Positions 34,710 to 44,757 of a stretch of 64,000 nt of DNA are shown here, in pieces. A model generated the notes under the pieces. It was not told the DNA's origin. It was given only the letters and a program-made list of their open reading frames with translations, and ran no database searches. The stretch is from Lachnospiraceae bacterium (lineage in GTDB: Bacteria > Bacillota > Clostridia > Lachnospirales > Lachnospiraceae), in NCBI GenBank assembly GCA_017474455.1, contig JAFVHP010000011.1, positions 124,001 to 188,000 on the forward strand. Direction: 5' to 3'. Position 1 is the stretch's first letter. Every line of letters starts with the position of its first letter. Both the position numbers and the translations under genes were made by a program.

Positions 34710-37352
34710 ATGAATATCCAAAAGTTTACTCAGAAATCAATAGAAGCTGTCAACAACTGTGAAAAGCTGGCATATGAGTATGGGAACCAGCAGATCGGAC
34801 AGGAGCACCTTTTATATTCGCTGCTGACCCTGGATCAGTCCCTGATCCGCAGGCTCATAGAGAAGATGGGCGTGGACCCGGACGCGTTTACAGAGAGCGT
34901 AAGGGGAGCTGTCTCAGCGCTTCCCAAAGTGCAGGGTTCATCGGCCAATGTTTATATCAGTGCTGACCTGAACAGGGTCCTGATCGGTGCGGAGGATGAA
35001 GCAAAGACGCTGGGAGACGATTATGTTTCGGTCGAGCATCTGTTCCTCTCTCTGATCAAAAATGCCAACAGTTCGATGAAGAACCTGCTTGCGTCGGGCG
35101 ATATAACCAGGGAGAGATTCCTGCAGGCGCTCTCGACGGTCAGAGGCAACCAGCGCGTGACGAGCGACAATCCTGAAGCTACCTATGATACCCTTGAGAA
35201 ATACGGTGAAGAACTCGTCAGCAAGGCGAAGGCGCAGAAGCTCGATCCTGTGATCGGCAGGGATACGGAGATCCGGAACATCATTCGTATCCTATCCAGG
35301 AAGACCAAGAACAATCCTGTCCTGATCGGCGAGCCCGGCGTCGGCAAGACTTCTGTGGTCGAAGGACTTGCGCAGCGTATCGCTGCCGGCGACGTGCCCG
35401 CGGCCTTAAAAGATAAGAAGATCTTTTCGCTGAATATGGGTTCGCTGGTCGCCGGTGCCAAATACAGGGGCGAGTTCGAGGAAAGACTGAAGGCTGTCCT
35501 GGAAGACGTCAAGCAGAGCGATGGAGAGATCCTGCTGTTCATCGATGAACTGCACACCATCGTCGGAGCAGGTAAAGGCGACGGTGCACTGGATGCGGGC
35601 AATATGCTAAAGCCCATGCTGGCCAGGGGCGAGCTGCACTGCATCGGCGCAACGACGCTGAACGAATACAGAGAGTATATTGAAAAGGATGCTGCTCTTG
35701 AGAGACGTTTCCAGCCCGTCATGGTAGACGAGCCTACAGTTGAAGATACCATCTCGATCCTGCGCGGCATCAAGGAACGATACGAAGTATTCCACGGTGT
35801 TAAGATCATGGACAATGCCCTGGTCAGCGCAGCCGTGCTTTCCAACAGATATATCACAGACAGATTCCTGCCCGACAAGGCGATCGACCTGGTCGATGAA
35901 GCCTGCGCGATGATCAGGACAGAGATGGATTCCATGCCCACCGAACTGGATGAACTGCAGAGAAAGATCCTGCAGATGGAGATCGAGGAGACCGCTCTTA
36001 AAAAGGAAGACGATCCGCTGAGCCAGGAAAGACTGCTGGACCTGCAGAAGGAACTGGCTGAACTGAAGGACGACTTTTCCGAAAAGAAGGCTTTGTGGGA
36101 GAACGAGAAACAGAAGCTCGACAACCTCTCCACACTCCGAGAACAGATCGACGCAGTCAGCACAGAGATCCAGAAAGCCCAGATGGAGGGCGACCTCAAT
36201 AAAGCAGCCGAACTCCAGTACGGCACACTGCCGCAGCTGAAAAAGCAGCTGGAGGAAGAAGAGAACGATGCCAGGGACGAAGATCTTTCCCTTGTACACG
36301 AACGGGTGACAGAGGATGAGATCGCCCGGATCATCGCCAGATGGACCGGCATCCCTCTGGACAAACTGACAGAAAGCGAGAGACAGAAGACACTGCAGCT
36401 GCCTGACCAGCTCCATAAAAGGGTCATCGGCCAGGACGAAGCGGTGACGAGAGTTTCGGAAGCCATCATGCGCAGCAAGGCCGGCATCAAGGATCCGACC
36501 AAACCTATCGGTTCCTTCATGTTCCTTGGCCCTACCGGAGTCGGTAAGACCGAGCTCGCCAAGGCTCTGGCGGAAGCCCTGTTCGACGATGAGAAGAACA
36601 TGGTCCGTATCGATATGAGTGAATATATGGAGAAATTCTCGGTATCCAGGCTCATCGGAGCGCCTCCGGGATACGTCGGCTACGAAGAAGGCGGCCAGCT
36701 GACTGAAGCCGTCCGCAGAAGGCCTTATTCGGTCGTGCTGTTCGACGAGATCGAGAAAGCCCATCCGGATGTCTTCAATGTGCTGCTGCAGGTACTGGAC
36801 GATGGCCGGATCACCGATTCACAGGGCAGGACCGTCGACTTCAAGAACACTATCCTGATCATGACCAGCAACATCGGCGCGGACCTGATCCTCCAGGATC
36901 TGGCCAACAGACAGGACGGCGAAGACACAGCCAACGAGCAGATCTCCGAAAAGTGCGAGGAAATGGTCATGGACCTTCTGCATTCGCACTTCCGTCCGGA
37001 ATTTCTGAACCGTCTGGATGAAACGATCCTGTTTACACCGCTGTCCAAGGATAACATTTCCGGCATCATCGACCTGATCCTTGCTGACCTGAACAAGAGG
37101 CTCTCGGACCGCCAGGTCGAGATCAGGATGACGGACAGCGCCAGGGAGTTCGTTACGGATGCCGCCTACGACCCGCTCTACGGCGCAAGACCGCTGAAGC
37201 GTTACATTCAGAAATATGTGGAGACGCTTTCCGCGAAGCTCATTCTTTCCGGAGAGGTCGACGAGGGCGATACCATCGAGATCACGGTGGAAGACAACGC
37301 GCTCGGCGCCTATGTGGAAAAGGGCACGAGAGTGGTGAGCAGAACAGAATAA
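34710..37352 (+). CDS. clpB: ClpB-type AAA+ disaggregase
   Basis: 880 residues. Two Clp_N repeats (to about 145), AAA-1 with Walker [10 protein letters not shown] and Walker [15 protein letters not shown], a long coiled-coil middle domain (about 410-530), AAA-2 with [20 protein letters not shown] and [20 protein letters not shown], and the D2-small domain [13 protein letters not shown]. The long M-domain and lack of an IGF/VGF ClpP-docking tripeptide in D2 indicate ClpB rather than ClpC/ClpA. AAGGAGGG precedes the ATG. Monocistronic. Confidence 0.96.
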   Translation: MNIQKFTQKSIEAVNNCEKLAYEYGNQQIGQEHLLYSLLTLDQSLIRRLIEKMGVDPDAFTESVRGAVSALPKVQGSSANVYISADLNRVLIGAEDEAKTLGDDYVSVEHLFLSLIKNANSSMKNLLASGDITRERFLQALSTVRGNQRVTSDNPEATYDTLEKYGEELVSKAKAQKLDPVIGRDTEIRNIIRILSRKTKNNPVLIGEPGVGKTSVVEGLAQRIAAGDVPAALKDKKIFSLNMGSLVAGAKYRGEFEERLKAVLEDVKQSDGEILLFIDELHTIVGAGKGDGALDAGNMLKPMLARGELHCIGATTLNEYREYIEKDAALERRFQPVMVDEPTVEDTISILRGIKERYEVFHGVKIMDNALVSAAVLSNRYITDRFLPDKAIDLVDEACAMIRTEMDSMPTELDELQRKILQMEIEETALKKEDDPLSQERLLDLQKELAELKDDFSEKKALWENEKQKLDNLSTLREQIDAVSTEIQKAQMEGDLNKAAELQYGTLPQLKKQLEEEENDARDEDLSLVHERVTEDEIARIIARWTGIPLDKLTESERQKTLQLPDQLHKRVIGQDEAVTRVSEAIMRSKAGIKDPTKPIGSFMFLGPTGVGKTELAKALAEALFDDEKNMVRIDMSEYMEKFSVSRLIGAPPGYVGYEEGGQLTEAVRRRPYSVVLFDEIEKAHPDVFNVLLQVLDDGRITDSQGRTVDFKNTILIMTSNIGADLILQDLANRQDGEDTANEQISEKCEEMVMDLLHSHFRPEFLNRLDETILFTPLSKDNISGIIDLILADLNKRLSDRQVEIRMTDSAREFVTDAAYDPLYGARPLKRYIQKYVETLSAKLILSGEVDEGDTIEITVEDNALGAYVEKGTRVVSRTE

Positions 37353-37367
37353 GACCCTATCGCAGTC

Positions 37368-37401
37368 AACAGCGGGAGGCATTGCCTCCCGCTGTTCTTT
37401 T
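37368..37401 (+). terminator. Intrinsic terminator of clpB
   Basis: A 13-base perfect stem AACAGCGGGAGGC/GCCTCCCGCTGTT with ATT loop, followed by CTTTT. Marks the end of the housekeeping block. Confidence 0.9.
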
Positions 37402-37436
37402 GTCCGGATCTAAATGTAGTATTATGCATTAATATC

Positions 37437-37466
37437 TTGCACAACATATCCACAAATCAATATAAT
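37437..37466 (+). promoter_or_regulatory. Promoter of the polysaccharide region
   Basis: TTGCAC (37437-37442), 18 bases, TATAAT (37461-37466); a second TATAAT overlaps at 37466. The surrounding 80 bases are AT-rich. The first gene starts about 65 bases downstream. Confidence 0.55.
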
Positions 37467-37532
37467 ATAATATTGGAGTTTTATAGTTTGCTCTAAGCAG
37501 ATGCTGCAGACCTGAAAAGGGGATTCGGATAG

Positions 37533-39899
37533 ATGAACATACTGGATGAACTGAAAAAAGAGGAAAAATACTGCTGCGGCTGCGCGGCATGCGAGAATGC
37601 GTGCCCGACCGGGGCGATCACATTCAGGCCGGACAAATGGGGATTCTATTATCCTGAAACTGATCCGGATAAGTGTATCAACTGCGGACGCTGCACGGCT
37701 GTATGCCCGAAGCTTGCTGCGGACAGATCAAATGCAGAGGAGCCGGAGTGTTATGCTGCCCAGGCAACGGACGACATCCGGTTCATTAGTTCTTCGGGCG
37801 GTATGTTTACGGTGCTGGCGGAGCATATCCTGTCACAGGGCGGCGTGGTGGCCGGAGCCGCTATGGAAGACGACTACAGCGTACACCATATGCTGGTGGA
37901 AGACCGTGACGAGCTGTACCGGCTGCGCAAGTCAAAATATGTGCAGAGCTTTACCGGAGATATCTATAAACAATGTGCCGCAAAGCTGAAAGAAGGTAAA
38001 AAAGTGCTCTTCACCGGTTGCCCCTGCCAGGTGGCAGCCATGAAGAATTACGCGAAATACAACTGCAAAAACGAAACGGAGAATCTTTATCTTGTTGATA
38101 TCCTCTGCCATGGTGTGCCATCGGTGCAGATGCTGCAGGACTATGTGAAGGAAAACTTCGACGGGGAAAAACTGCAGACTATCGATTTCCGCAGCAAGCT
38201 GAACGGCTGGCGGTCGGATCAGATCAGGGTTTTCTGGAAGGATGGTTCTTCGGACAGGATCGAATGGCAGAACAGTGCATATGAAGAAGGGTTTCAGCGC
38301 AATATAAGCTTAAGGGACGGATGTGAAGACTGCGAATTCGGCGGTCACCGCAGACAGGGAGATCTGACGATAGGTGATTTCTGGCAGGTCGAACGGCATG
38401 ATCCCGCTTTGAATGACTTAAACGGGACCAGTGTTGTGCTTGTCAATAATGATAAAGGAAGAGATCTGTTTGATACTATACGTCAGCAGCTGATACTGGC
38501 TGAATCTGTCCCGATAGAGGCGGCAAGGTATAACCGTCTGCAGACAAAAATGACTCCGCATCCCATGAAAGAGAGATTCCGTCATCTTTATCCCGCCCGT
38601 TCCTTTACAGAAGCTGTCTGGCAGTGCAGGCACGCTCTGTATGACATAGGACTCGTAGGCAATTATATGGTCAGCAATTATGGCGGGGCATTAACGCAGT
38701 TTGCTCTGTATTCGACTCTGGAGAACATGGGTTATTCCGTGCTGATGATCGACAGGCCAAAAGACTGTAAAGAGCCGCCGCGCGAAAAGCTGAAAATGTT
38801 CATGTCAGATGTTTATGCGCCATGGTCACGGTCCAGGATATTTCCGAACATTGCGGAAATGAAGTTTTTAAACCAGCAGTGCAGGACATTCGTTACGGGT
38901 TCGGACCAGCTGTTCAACAATAACCTGTATAACTGGTACGGTAAGATCCAGGCACAGAATTTTGTTACCGGCAACCATCGTCAGATCGCTTATGCAGCTT
39001 CGTTCGGCCATGATTATATCTGGGGGCCGGATTCGGACAGGGGAGAAGAAGCGTTTTACTTAAGACGGTTTGATTATTTCTCTGTAAGGGAAGATTCGGG
39101 TGTTGATGTCTGCAGGGATTATTTCGGCGTGGAAGCCACATGGGTCCTGGATCCTGTTTTCCTGTGTCCGAGGGACAGATATGCCATGCTGATCGACAGG
39201 GTGCCAAAGGATAAAATCCCGGGAGAAAAGTATCTGTACACCTATATCCTTGATCCGACAAAACAGGCGCAGACGATCATTGAAGACAAGGCAAAGGCTG
39301 ATGGCTTGAGTATTGTCGCAGTAGGGGACAATATTCCGCCTATGAGAAGGAGCGGCCCGCAATGGACTATCCCGTTAAAGACGGGGATCCTCGTAGAAGA
39401 ATGGCTGGCGTATATTAAAAACGCCGATTTTATTATCACTGATTCTTTCCACGGGATCTGTTTCTCCATCATTTTTCATAAGCAGTTCATTGCACTGGTC
39501 AACAAGATCCGCGGCGAATCCAGGTTTACTTCATTGCTGAGACTGCTGAAGCTGGAAGGGCATATCGCCTATACGCTGGAACAAGTCCAGGCGCTGTCAG
39601 AAAACTATGAAGAGATCGATTATGAGGCGGTTGACCGGATATTGGACAGCGAGATAGCCCGGTCGAAGAAATGGCTTACTGATGCGATAGAAACGGACAA
39701 AGAGTCTGATAAGAAACGTGCACTTTCCGCATTTGATATTTTGGACGGGCGCTGTGACGATATCGACAGAAAGATAGACGATCTTCAGAAGCAGATCAAC
39801 GGGATATATTCATCCAAGGTCCTGGCCGGAGGAAGGAAAGCAGGCGCTTTATTCAGGAAACTGCATATTTTGAAACCGAAAGAAGAAGAAAACAGATAA
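37533..39899 (+). CDS. Ferredoxin/FrhB-like domain fused to polysaccharide pyruvyl transferase
   Basis: 788 residues. Residues 1-65 carry two 4Fe-4S motifs (Cys14, 17, 20, 24 and Cys48, 51, 54, 58, both ending in CP). Then a coenzyme F420 hydrogenase beta-subunit-like domain (about 75-350; SSSGGMFTVLAEHI, LFTGCPCQVAAMKNY, DILCHGVPS). From about residue 372 a polysaccharide pyruvyl transferase domain begins (NYMVSNYGGALTQFALYSTL, FVTGSDQLFN, ITDSFHGICFSI), followed by a coiled coil near 740-770. Pyruvyl transferases add ketal pyruvate to glycans; the FeS/FrhB half probably supplies redox chemistry to glycan modification, but this is unproven. Leads the surface locus. Confidence 0.88.
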   Translation: MNILDELKKEEKYCCGCAACENACPTGAITFRPDKWGFYYPETDPDKCINCGRCTAVCPKLAADRSNAEEPECYAAQATDDIRFISSSGGMFTVLAEHILSQGGVVAGAAMEDDYSVHHMLVEDRDELYRLRKSKYVQSFTGDIYKQCAAKLKEGKKVLFTGCPCQVAAMKNYAKYNCKNETENLYLVDILCHGVPSVQMLQDYVKENFDGEKLQTIDFRSKLNGWRSDQIRVFWKDGSSDRIEWQNSAYEEGFQRNISLRDGCEDCEFGGHRRQGDLTIGDFWQVERHDPALNDLNGTSVVLVNNDKGRDLFDTIRQQLILAESVPIEAARYNRLQTKMTPHPMKERFRHLYPARSFTEAVWQCRHALYDIGLVGNYMVSNYGGALTQFALYSTLENMGYSVLMIDRPKDCKEPPREKLKMFMSDVYAPWSRSRIFPNIAEMKFLNQQCRTFVTGSDQLFNNNLYNWYGKIQAQNFVTGNHRQIAYAASFGHDYIWGPDSDRGEEAFYLRRFDYFSVREDSGVDVCRDYFGVEATWVLDPVFLCPRDRYAMLIDRVPKDKIPGEKYLYTYILDPTKQAQTIIEDKAKADGLSIVAVGDNIPPMRRSGPQWTIPLKTGILVEEWLAYIKNADFIITDSFHGICFSIIFHKQFIALVNKIRGESRFTSLLRLLKLEGHIAYTLEQVQALSENYEEIDYEAVDRILDSEIARSKKWLTDAIETDKESDKKRALSAFDILDGRCDDIDRKIDDLQKQINGIYSSKVLAGGRKAGALFRKLHILKPKEEENR

Positions 39900-39913
39900 G
39901 GGGACAGATCCAG

Positions 39914-41848
39914 ATGTATGCAAAATTGCAGAATATAATATTCCCGGGTGCCGAATTAAAAGACTATGAAGAGCTTTATTACAGGGGAACGGCACCGATC
40001 ATACAGGAACTTCCTGCAAGGGAGGCCGCAGCAAACGGCGTACCGGAAGGCACACTGGCTGTCGCCATGCCGGCTTATTCATCCATATCCTTTGACACAT
40101 ACTTTAATGTTTGCAACGTCCATTCCTGGAAAAAATATACAGGCGCAAAAGACATAACTCTGAGGCTGGTATTCCTCGGAGACATTCTGCTGATTGTCAA
40201 AGGGCACAGACTGAAGCAGCAGCATGTCGAAACGGAGATCATTTCCAGCGACCGGATCAGCAACGAACTGATGCAGGAGACACTGCTTACCCTGGCTGCA
40301 GGTAATATGGATTATGATGCCATTTCTTTCAGCATAGAAAATTATAAAAAGCTGGTGCTTCTGAGCGGGGAATGGGGAGCGGAATTTGAAAAAGACCCGC
40401 GTCCGGTCGAACTTTCCATTGCGACCACAACCTTCAGGAAAGAAGCATATATATGTAAAAACGCGCAGATCGTTCACGATGCGCTGCTTTTGTCGGGCGA
40501 GGATTTCTCAAGACACCTTTATTACCATATCGTGGATAACGGACGCACACTGAAGGAAGAAGATATTCCGAAGCATGCCCATATATTCCTTCATAAAAAC
40601 CCCAATGCCGGCGGAGCGGGAGGCTTTGCCAGAGGCATGATCGAGTCGCTGCACCAGGAACCGGAAGCGACCCATGTCCTTTTGATGGATGACGATATCC
40701 TTATCCAGCCGGAGAGCATTTACAGGACGTTCCGTCTTCTGCAGTACGCTGTCGATGAATACAGTGAAGCATTCATCAGCGGAGCCATGCTTTATATGGA
40801 AGAAAAGAATGAACAGAAGGAGGATATCGGATATGTTTCACCGGAGGGGTACTTCCTGCCGCTGAAGCAGGAACCCTTTATGCGCCTGGTACTGCCGGGG
40901 GAAGCGCAGAAATTCGATCTGGATCAGTTGAAGTATGTTCTTCTTAACGGTAAGGATTTCCCTGACCAGAGCAGAATGTATGCAGCCTGGTGGTATTGCT
41001 GCATGCCCACGGCGGTGATCAGGAGAAAAGGTCTTCCCATGCCGTATTTTGTGCGCGGCGACGATATGGAATACGGACTTCGCTGCCGGCCGAAATTCAT
41101 GACCATGAACGGCATCAATGTTTGGCACCTTGGCTTTTCCGGCAAAGCCAATGTTCCGATGGACCATTATCAGGTCAACAGGAATATGCTGATCACGCAG
41201 TATTCTTCCGATGTATTGGACGGTGTGGCAGCGCTTAAAAAAAGCAAGGATGATTTCCGCCGTTTTATCATGATGTTCGATTATGATTCTGCAGAACTAT
41301 GTATCAGGGCGCTGGAACACTTTGCCGAGGGACCGGATTTTATCTCTGTGGACAGAGGCGAAGAGATCGTTAAGGAAAACAGTAAAATGAATCACAACCC
41401 GGTTCCGCTCTCGGAACTGGATGCAGCGAAGATCGGCAGAGGGGCAGGGTTCATCGGCTGGCAGAACCCGCTTGAAGAAGCCCATAAATCGCTGCGCATA
41501 TTCTATCGCGTTTTCAACAGGTTTACTTTAAACGGCCAGAGATGCTGGATCGGCCCGTATAAGAAGGGAACAGCTGCGCTTCCGTTAAGAGATTCCTATG
41601 TTCCCGCGCGCTGTATGCTCAGAAAAACGCTGGCCTTTATCGATCCGGTCGATTTCACCGGCTATATTCTGGAGATGGACCGGGAACGCTATAAAGCGGT
41701 CATGAAAAGATATAAACGTGTCCTGAAGAAGATCAAACGGGAAGATGCCGCATTAAGAGAAGCTTATACAAAGGCGAAACAGACTTTTATTACAGAAGAA
41801 TTCTGGAAAGAGTATCTCAAGTTAGGAGAGAGACCTGAAAATGTCTGA
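39914..41848 (+). CDS. GlfT2-like galactofuranosyltransferase family protein (GT2)
   Basis: 644 residues in the arrangement of mycobacterial GlfT2: N-terminal beta-sandwich (about 1-160), GT-A catalytic domain with NPNAGGAGGFARGMIESL and metal-binding LLMDDDI (Asp259-261), acceptor part with AAWWYCCMPTAVIRRKGLPM and FVRGDDMEYGLRC, and W404-H405 (VWHLGF) as the late metal/base region, then a helical C-terminus. GlfT2 builds galactofuranan from UDP-Galf on a lipid carrier. Donor specificity here is inference. It follows the pyruvyl transferase fusion by 14 bases and overlaps the next gene by 8. Confidence 0.85.
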   Translation: MYAKLQNIIFPGAELKDYEELYYRGTAPIIQELPAREAAANGVPEGTLAVAMPAYSSISFDTYFNVCNVHSWKKYTGAKDITLRLVFLGDILLIVKGHRLKQQHVETEIISSDRISNELMQETLLTLAAGNMDYDAISFSIENYKKLVLLSGEWGAEFEKDPRPVELSIATTTFRKEAYICKNAQIVHDALLLSGEDFSRHLYYHIVDNGRTLKEEDIPKHAHIFLHKNPNAGGAGGFARGMIESLHQEPEATHVLLMDDDILIQPESIYRTFRLLQYAVDEYSEAFISGAMLYMEEKNEQKEDIGYVSPEGYFLPLKQEPFMRLVLPGEAQKFDLDQLKYVLLNGKDFPDQSRMYAAWWYCCMPTAVIRRKGLPMPYFVRGDDMEYGLRCRPKFMTMNGINVWHLGFSGKANVPMDHYQVNRNMLITQYSSDVLDGVAALKKSKDDFRRFIMMFDYDSAELCIRALEHFAEGPDFISVDRGEEIVKENSKMNHNPVPLSELDAAKIGRGAGFIGWQNPLEEAHKSLRIFYRVFNRFTLNGQRCWIGPYKKGTAALPLRDSYVPARCMLRKTLAFIDPVDFTGYILEMDRERYKAVMKRYKRVLKKIKREDAALREAYTKAKQTFITEEFWKEYLKLGERPENV

Positions 41849-43457
41849 CCATACAGAATCATTGTTTAGAAGAATAACAGTTAAACTTGTACGGAAGGCA
41901 AAGAGAGTGTTTTCCGGTATCGGAGACAGGACTGACAGTACAGAAATACCTGATCCTGCACCGGGGAATATCTTTCTGGACAAAACGGACATTTCCTCCC
42001 CTGACCGGTATATGCCTTTACAAAGGATGACGGAAGAAGAGAAGGGAGAGATCATCGACCCGCTGCAGTGTATGCAAAGGCTCCAGGCCATCGGATATAT
42101 TGCGGAAGATCTTTCTGATCCGGCAGCAAAGATGAAGGACCTTTCCGATCGTATTGAAAAAGAACTGTCCGATCATTTGCAGCCACTGTCCTGGTCAAAT
42201 GACAAGACATTTGAATTCAATGGAACGAAAACCAGTGAATTATCGCAGTTTATCGGTAAACTTCAGCCGGGCGAAACAGTCCGGATCCTGGTCAGATCAA
42301 GAGAATTGATCGCTGACGGTATGGTTTCTCTTCCTTCCGGTGTCATAATCGACGGTGCAGGTACCAGGATCATTCCGGACAAAGAAATGCCGCAGGGACC
42401 GGACAAACTGTTTCTTTTAGACGGCGTCAGGAATGTCTGTATAAAGGCATTTACCGTTGATGCCTGCTGCAGACATGGCATATTTATTAAAGACAGTTCA
42501 TGCGTAAGTCTTGAAGATCTGACGATCCGCGGACTTGCCGGCAAGGGGATCTCCCTGATCGGCGATAACGATACTTTCCGGATCAGCGGCTGCCGGATAC
42601 CCGACGGGGATGACGGAGGGATCTGCATCAATGGCGATTCGTCGGATGGGATCATTGAGGACTGTATCATTTCAGGGCAGAAGAGCAGTGAGAATTTCAG
42701 CGCCGGGATCCTGCTGGGCGCTGTCAGGATCATAGATCCGTATTCTCCAAATAATCCTTTTGAAGATGTCCGTCTGGAGACGCTTACACACGCTCCTCAT
42801 GACATTATTATCCGAAACAACCTGCTGGAAAACAACAACGCACAGGGATGCTACATCCATGCCGGCTACAGGTGCTATATCATAGAAAACCGGGTAACGG
42901 ATAATCAGAAGGAAGGCCTGTGCCTGGATTACGGTACGGCGTACAGTTATGTCTGCCGTAATGACATTTCCGGCAACGGCGGCCGGCTCAGGATCGCCAG
43001 AGCCGGAACGGAGCATCTCAAACTGCCCGGTATTTCCCTGGATAACGCAGTATATAATACTGTCTGCGACAACATATTTTCCGATAATCACGGTTCGGGG
43101 ATCAAGATCGTACGTACTGGCGTACGAAATGCCATTTTCAGCAATACAGTCTGTGACAATAACAAGGGCGTAAATGCAAAAGGTCATTTTTTCGGGATCG
43201 AACTGGCAAGTTCCCTGATACCGGACAGGAAGGACTGTATAGGGCTGGATTTTACACCCTGCTATGAAAACACAGTTACCCGGAATACGGTAACAGGACC
43301 GCATTATGCCGGGATCTTCGTGGGCAGAGGCGCATATATGAACGACTGCATTTCCAATATTGTGACAGACACGGTGTACTGGTCAGTGGAAAACCTTTCT
43401 GAACGAAGTAACACGATAGTTAACAATATAGTGGATAACAAGTCACGTGGATTATAA
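41841..43457 (+). CDS. Right-handed beta-helix protein without signal peptide
   Basis: 538 residues. The N-terminus (FRRITVKLVRKAKRVFSG) is a basic amphipathic helix rather than a signal peptide, followed by a helical region (about 65-115). From about 130 onward pectin-lyase-like turns repeat: GVIIDGAGTRIIPD, NVCIKAFTVDACCRHGIFIK, DLTIRGLAGKGISLIG, and N-N-x-x-x-N ladders. Beta-helix proteins in polysaccharide loci include epimerases, lyases and acetyl-transfer partners. It probably acts inside the cell, perhaps at the membrane, on lipid-linked glycan. Activity unknown. It overlaps the neighbours on both sides (8 and 11 bases). Confidence 0.75.
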   Translation: MSDHTESLFRRITVKLVRKAKRVFSGIGDRTDSTEIPDPAPGNIFLDKTDISSPDRYMPLQRMTEEEKGEIIDPLQCMQRLQAIGYIAEDLSDPAAKMKDLSDRIEKELSDHLQPLSWSNDKTFEFNGTKTSELSQFIGKLQPGETVRILVRSRELIADGMVSLPSGVIIDGAGTRIIPDKEMPQGPDKLFLLDGVRNVCIKAFTVDACCRHGIFIKDSSCVSLEDLTIRGLAGKGISLIGDNDTFRISGCRIPDGDDGGICINGDSSDGIIEDCIISGQKSSENFSAGILLGAVRIIDPYSPNNPFEDVRLETLTHAPHDIIIRNNLLENNNAQGCYIHAGYRCYIIENRVTDNQKEGLCLDYGTAYSYVCRNDISGNGGRLRIARAGTEHLKLPGISLDNAVYNTVCDNIFSDNHGSGIKIVRTGVRNAIFSNTVCDNNKGVNAKGHFFGIELASSLIPDRKDCIGLDFTPCYENTVTRNTVTGPHYAGIFVGRGAYMNDCISNIVTDTVYWSVENLSERSNTIVNNIVDNKSRGL

Positions 43458-44727
43458 GAACAAAATTGAAAACAACCGAATAAACGGCTTGCCGCTCTGG
43501 GCAAAGGCACTGCTGCTGAACGCCCTGACGGCTTTTATTGCGATCATTCCGTTTGTTATAAGAGGACATGGCTTTTTCGCGATGTCCAATGACTTCAATG
43601 CCCAGCAGATCCCTTTCAATCTTCTGATGAACAGTGCATTCAGGAAAGGAGATCTCCTGTGGAACTGGAATCTGGATCTGGGTGCAAATCTTCTTGAATC
43701 CATGTCGTTTTACGATATCGGCAGCCCTTTCACGCTTCTGATGGCTCTTCTTCCAAATACCGCCGTACCATACGCCATCCCCTGGATGATGATGCTGAAA
43801 TTTGCCGTTGCCGGGGTCACATCCGCTGTCTATGCTGCAAGATTCTGCAAATATGAGCGGACTGCGCTGCTGGTCTCTGTTCTGTATGCATTTTCCGGCT
43901 GGCAGCTTATTTCATCGGTTTTCTATCATTTCCAGGATATGGCTGCCCTGTTCCCTCTTCTCCTGATCGGAATGGAAAAACTCAATACGGAAGGAAAGAA
44001 GGGATTGATGGCAGGAGCATGTGCATTGAATGCAGTCTGCAACCCGGTGTTTTTCATAGGCGAAGCGGTATTCGCTGTTCTGTATTATGTTTTCAGATTC
44101 ATGCTGCCGAGAATTGAGGAGAATAAAGGGATCTCCCTACGCAGCAGTATCGGGAAGACTGTTTCCAGGATCATGTCCAATATTACGGAAGGTATTCTGG
44201 GCTGTTTGATAGCCGGGGTATGTCTCGTCCCTGCTGTCAGGGGAATAACGGATATTCCGCGGGCATCCAATATGATCGCTGTGTCCAAGTTTTTCTCAAT
44301 GCCGCCGGTACGATGGCTGTATATGATACAGTCCTTTTTCTTCCCTGCGGAAGCAATGAGCAGATACTCGGCCATAGCTTCAGTGAACTGGGGGACCCGG
44401 AGCGCTTATCTTTCCCTGTTCGGAATGGTCTTTGTCATCGCCTTTGCACTCAGGAACAAAGGGCACTGGATGAAGCGACTGATCGCAGCGTGTCTGGTCA
44501 TAGCCTGTGTGCCGATACTTAATCTTGTTTTCCAGCTCTTTCGGGGAACAAACTGGGAAGCCAGGTGGTTCTATATGCCCGTACTGATCATGGCCATGAT
44601 GACAGGACTGTTTATAGAGCAGACGATGGATCATATGGAATCGGAAGTGAACCAGGACAGTTGGGCTGTATATACTGCATCTGCCTTCACGATATTGTTT
44701 ATCGTTATTTACGTACTGCTTACATGA
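43447..44727 (+). CDS. YfhO family membrane protein, N-terminal half (cut by in-frame TGA)
   Basis: 426 residues, about 10 membrane spans. It begins like YfhO: FVIRGHGFFAMSNDFNAQQI, LGANLLESMSFYDIGSPFTL, VSVLYAFSGWQLI. YfhO-type GT-C proteins decorate teichoic acids or polysaccharides with sugars. The frame ends at TGA 44725-44727, but the same frame stays open afterward and continues with the missing C-terminal half, so a normal protein of about 820-830 residues has been split by one stop codon. It starts inside the end of the beta-helix gene. Confidence 0.82.
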   Translation: MDYKNKIENNRINGLPLWAKALLLNALTAFIAIIPFVIRGHGFFAMSNDFNAQQIPFNLLMNSAFRKGDLLWNWNLDLGANLLESMSFYDIGSPFTLLMALLPNTAVPYAIPWMMMLKFAVAGVTSAVYAARFCKYERTALLVSVLYAFSGWQLISSVFYHFQDMAALFPLLLIGMEKLNTEGKKGLMAGACALNAVCNPVFFIGEAVFAVLYYVFRFMLPRIEENKGISLRSSIGKTVSRIMSNITEGILGCLIAGVCLVPAVRGITDIPRASNMIAVSKFFSMPPVRWLYMIQSFFFPAEAMSRYSAIASVNWGTRSAYLSLFGMVFVIAFALRNKGHWMKRLIAACLVIACVPILNLVFQLFRGTNWEARWFYMPVLIMAMMTGLFIEQTMDHMESEVNQDSWAVYTASAFTILFIVIYVLLT

Positions 44728-44757
44728 GTAAAAGGTATTTCTTCCGGTAAGACAGGG

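Noticed and set aside
35183..36764. Long minus-strand ORFs opposite clpB (490 and 385 codons)
   Set aside because: Shadows of the highly conserved clpB frame; Ser- and Phe-rich composition typical of antisense reading.
44725..44727. TGA as selenocysteine in YfhO
   Set aside because: No selenoprotein in the YfhO family, no SECIS-like hairpin recognised downstream, and the position is in a loop between spans.
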